Positions 63,224-64,000 of a stretch of DNA of 64,000 bases are shown piece after piece (positions within the stretch are counted from its first letter, which is position 1; each line of letters opens with the position of its first letter). Both the position numbers and the translations under genes were made by a program. A model generated the notes under the pieces. The model was not told where the DNA came from, searched no databases, and saw only the letters and a program-made list of their open reading frames with translations. The stretch is from positions 186,001 to 250,000 of the forward strand of contig JAFRER010000003.1 of the NCBI GenBank assembly GCA_017434755.1. The letters are read 5' to 3'. The DNA comes from Oscillospiraceae bacterium (lineage in GTDB: Bacteria > Bacillota > Clostridia > Oscillospirales > Oscillospiraceae).

Positions 63224-63691
63224 ATGAATCCTGAAAAAAGAGATATCGCTTCTAACAGGAAAGCATACCATGATTATTTCATACTCGACCGTTATGAAGC
63301 GGGAATAGAGCTTGCCGGCACCGAAGTAAAGTCCATACGAGCCGGTAATATCAATCTGAAAGATTCATTCTGCACGATAAAGAATAATGAGATCTTTATT
63401 CGCGGAATGCATATCAGCCCCTATTCCCACGGAAATATATTTAACAAGGATCCCGTAAGACCGAGAAAGCTCCTTATGCACAAAAAAGAAATAGCACGAC
63501 TGAATGCAAGGATCATGCAGGACGGTGTTGCTTTGATCCCTCTGTCTGTTTATTTCAAAGGCAGTCTTATCAAAGTTGAACTCGGTCTGTGCAAAGGGAA
63601 AAAGCTTCACGACAAGCGTGACAGTGAAGCTGAGAAAGAATCCAGAAGAAACATTGAAAGAACATTGAAAGAAGGAAGGTATTCTGAATGA
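63224..63691 (+). CDS. smpB: SsrA-binding protein SmpB
   Basis: 155 residues. [33 protein letters not shown], and the KKLHDKRD tail are family hallmarks. Carries tmRNA to stalled ribosomes. GGATGTGAT precedes ATG 63224. The tmRNA gene is not in the window. The stop overlaps the start of the cyclophilin gene. Confidence 0.97.
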   Translation: MNPEKRDIASNRKAYHDYFILDRYEAGIELAGTEVKSIRAGNINLKDSFCTIKNNEIFIRGMHISPYSHGNIFNKDPVRPRKLLMHKKEIARLNARIMQDGVALIPLSVYFKGSLIKVELGLCKGKKLHDKRDSEAEKESRRNIERTLKEGRYSE

Positions 63692-64000
63692 GCAATCCTG
63701 TAGTTACGTTCGAAATGGAAAACGGAAAAATAATGAAAGCGGAGCTGTACCCTGAAATAGCGCCGAATACCGTCAATAATTTTATTTCTCTTATCAATCG
63801 CGGCTTTTACAACGGACTGATATTCCACAGAGTGATCAGCGGTTTTATGATCCAGGGCGGTGACCCCATGGGAAGAGGCATCGGAGGGCCCGGTTACAGC
63901 ATCAGTGGCGAGTTTGCGATGAACGGATTCAAAAACGATCTGCTCCATGAACGCGGTGTTTTATCCATGGCCAGAGCCCAGAATCCGAATTCCGCCGGAA
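63688..64000 (+). CDS. Cyclophilin-type peptidyl-prolyl isomerase (partial)
   Basis: The window ends inside this gene, leaving 104 residues. ATG 63688 overlaps the smpB stop (ATGA), preceded by GAAGGAAGG. It reads as a bacterial cyclophilin: [53 protein letters not shown]. The Arg of FHRV and the Gln of MIQGGDP are the catalytic-site residues of the family. No signal peptide, so cytoplasmic. Confidence 0.93.
   Translation, partial: MSNPVVTFEMENGKIMKAELYPEIAPNTVNNFISLINRGFYNGLIFHRVISGFMIQGGDPMGRGIGGPGYSISGEFAMNGFKNDLLHERGVLSMARAQNPNSAG

Overview
The window is 64 kb of chromosome from a low-to-mid GC Firmicute, almost certainly a member of the class Clostridia. The lineage signals are a bofA-type sporulation gene, a SigH-like sigma factor, a valS T-box leader, HPr with both His15 and Ser46, a DAP-type MurE (DNPR motif), MutS2, and the gene orders rimP-nusA-rnpM-ylxQ-infB-rbfA-nrnA-truB-ribF and phoH-ybeY-era-recO-mutS2. 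The family or genus cannot be settled from the sequence alone. No phage, insertion sequence, CRISPR array or rRNA operon is present.

Layout. 1-3.1 kb: a small, eroding accessory cluster on the minus strand (HicB/DinB-like protein, DJ-1/PfpI protein, MazG-like hydrolase, GNAT acetyltransferase, NTF2-like protein, TfoX-N protein). Two translationally coupled genes each carry an in-frame stop, and two small remnants lie between the others. 3.1-7.7 kb: rlmD, divergent from an HD-domain gene followed by queA, tgt (queuosine tRNA modification) and yajC. 7.9-15.2 kb: xerD, ruvC-ruvA-ruvB (Holliday-junction processing), a SigH-like sigma factor, a zinc-ribbon protein, a DUF1858 protein, trmK, radA and a DUF6873-like gene. 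15.2-22.8 kb (minus): a second tyrosine recombinase, fba, pcrA, and valS with a T-box. 22.8-25.7 kb: glnS, tRNA-Leu(UAG), a nitrilase-family amidohydrolase, tRNA-Gly(GCC). 25.7-34 kb: a transglutaminase-like lipoprotein lacking the expected catalytic Cys, parC, parE, bofA, murF, and a DEDDh exonuclease with a zinc ribbon. 34-41.8 kb (minus): the translation/transcription operon rimP to ribF with an attenuator-like leader hairpin. 41.9-50.6 kb (minus): a VanY-type carboxypeptidase and a stripped-down division and cell wall (dcw) cluster rsmH-murE-mraY-murG-ftsQ-ftsZ, preceded by uvrC, rsmD, coaD and a coiled-coil gene. 53-62.9 kb (minus): HPr, mutS2, recO, era, ybeY, phoH, a phosphohexomutase, a DUF2007 protein, rlmH and murA. 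63.2-64 kb: smpB and the start of a cyclophilin, cut by the window edge.

Most of the window is housekeeping. The most unusual structure is regulatory. Several intrinsic terminators end directly at, or inside, the start region of the next co-oriented gene (trmK, rlmH, uvrC, rsmH, phoH), with no room for an ordinary promoter and often no Shine-Dalgarno sequence. rlmD looks leaderless, and the VanY gene has its only good Shine-Dalgarno in front of an ATC/ATA pair rather than ATG. Other points of interest are the paired nonsense mutations, the Cys-to-Ser transglutaminase, and the absence of ftsL, ftsI, murD, ftsW and ftsA from the dcw cluster.
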